From AP-15 sp963772965 (lineage in GTDB: Bacteria; Pseudomonadota; Alphaproteobacteria; ATCC43930; CGMCC-115725), in the NCBI GenBank assembly GCA_963772965.1, contig CAVYZU010000013.1, forward strand, positions 310,001 to 374,000: 64,000 nt of DNA, given 5' to 3'. Positions 63,443 to 64,000 of the stretch are shown piece after piece. The notes beneath the pieces were generated by a model. The model saw nothing but the letters and a program-made list of their open reading frames with translations, did no database searches and was not told the DNA's origin. Every line of letters starts with the position of its first letter. Within the stretch, counting starts at the first letter, position 1. A program made the translations under genes and the position numbers.

Positions 63443-64000
63443 GTCCGCTCGCTCAAACGACCGAAGATTCCCTGTGGACGCAGAAAGATGATCAGCAGGA
63501 AAACGACGAAGATCGCCGTGTTTTGCAGTTGATAAGGCAGGACCAGGGTCGACATCTGCTGGACGATGCCGATCAGCAGCCCGCCCCAGAACGCGCCGAG
63601 GATGCTGCCCAAGCCGCCGAGCACGACGCCCGCGTACATAACGATGACGAAATCGAACCCGGTATACGGTTGAAACGATTGCGAGCTGGCGAGGAGGCCG
63701 CCGGCAACGGCAGTGATGCCGACCCCGAGGCTCCAGGCGATGCGATGGGCGCGCTCGACGTCGATACCCATATAGATCGCTGCCTGGCTGTTGTCGGCAG
63801 CGGCGCGCAATCCCTTGCCCAGCCGCGTGTGACTTAGGAATAGATATACGGCCGCCGCTGCCGCCACTGACACCAGAAAGCTGACGCAACGGGCCTGGTT
63901 GAGCAGGATCTCGCCAATCTCCCATGACGAGCGCGACAGTGGAGTGCGAATGCCGGTCGGGGTCGAGCCGAAGACGATTAGTGCACCGTTCTGCAGGATC
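63439..64000 (-). CDS. Branched-chain amino acid ABC transporter permease (LivH), partial
   Basis: The C-terminal ~187 codons of LivH, open to the window edge: HTRLGKGLRAAADNSQAAIY (the EAA-like loop), GVGITAVAGGLLASSQSFQP, VIVMYAGVVLGGLGSILGAF and FLRPQGIFGR at the end. It is first among the visible genes of a leftward operon. LivF, the second ATPase, is not in the window. Confidence 0.88.
   Translation of the reverse strand, partial: ILQNGALIVFGSTPTGIRTPLSRSSWEIGEILLNQARCVSFLVSVAAAAAVYLFLSHTRLGKGLRAAADNSQAAIYMGIDVERAHRIAWSLGVGITAVAGGLLASSQSFQPYTGFDFVIVMYAGVVLGGLGSILGAFWGGLLIGIVQQMSTLVLPYQLQNTAIFVVFLLIIFLRPQGIFGRLSERT

Overview
The window is 64 kb of GC-rich DNA from what looks like a soil or environmental alphaproteobacterium. 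The evidence is dense GC-biased coding, a catabolic gene set of the kind common in Hyphomicrobiales and Rhodospirillales (bacterial luciferase-like monooxygenases, HpcH/HpaI aldolases, a class III CoA-transferase, SMP-30, a Liv-type ABC transporter), and a DUF932 plasmid/ICE-type cassette. No rRNA and no species-level marker is present, so a closer placement would be a guess. One tRNA gene was found: tRNA-Arg(CCT) at 30344-30420.

Layout. 1-6.4 kb: the end of an RND pump gene, a MarR regulator, an SDR, a sirtuin divergent from a frameshifted RlmM-like rRNA methyltransferase, two different truncated hemoglobins, an NTF2-like protein and a quinone-oxidoreductase-like gene. 6.7-9.8 kb: an amidohydrolase, then a visibly AT-richer patch of broken small genes, including a frameshifted superinfection-immunity protein, bounded by two RAYT transposase remnants. 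9.8-29.8 kb: a mostly intact catabolic and transport stretch (aldolases, glyoxalase, two LLM monooxygenases, epoxide hydrolase, RidA-like protein, peptide-binding protein, SMP-30, CaiB/BaiF transferase, MFS pump, GST) interrupted by an IS110 element. 30.3-40 kb: the tRNA, remnants of a LigD-type ligase and a DszA/SnaA monooxygenase, an intact sulfurtransferase and tex, a mosaic of truncated genes, a CmcJ/NvfI-type oxidoreductase, an SRPBCC protein and a wrecked class III cyclase. 40-41.2 kb: a PEP-CTERM protein whose signal peptide is out of frame at a G6 run.

41.6-44.3 kb holds the most unusual structure. It is a small plasmid/ICE-type cassette (DUF932, three short unknown proteins and a broken DUF7227-like gene) in which every intergenic gap carries the same two-hairpin leader ending in a Shine-Dalgarno, and which closes with a terminator.

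44.6-60 kb is IS-rich and decayed. An IS630 element splits a TPR gene at a CTAG site. An IS1111-type element carries a hairpin over its own transposase start. A third, truncated IS110-type transposase is fused to an amidohydrolase remnant. A methanethiol-oxidase-like gene and a SCO gene, divergent from a SARP/BTAD-TPR regulator, each carry one disabling lesion. 60.4-64 kb: a Liv-type ABC transporter (LivH, fused LivM-LivG, binding protein) reads leftward and runs off the window.

Many genes carry single-nucleotide frameshifts. Two of them are extra bases in G6/C6 runs in otherwise intact genes, so some lesions may be assembly errors rather than real decay.
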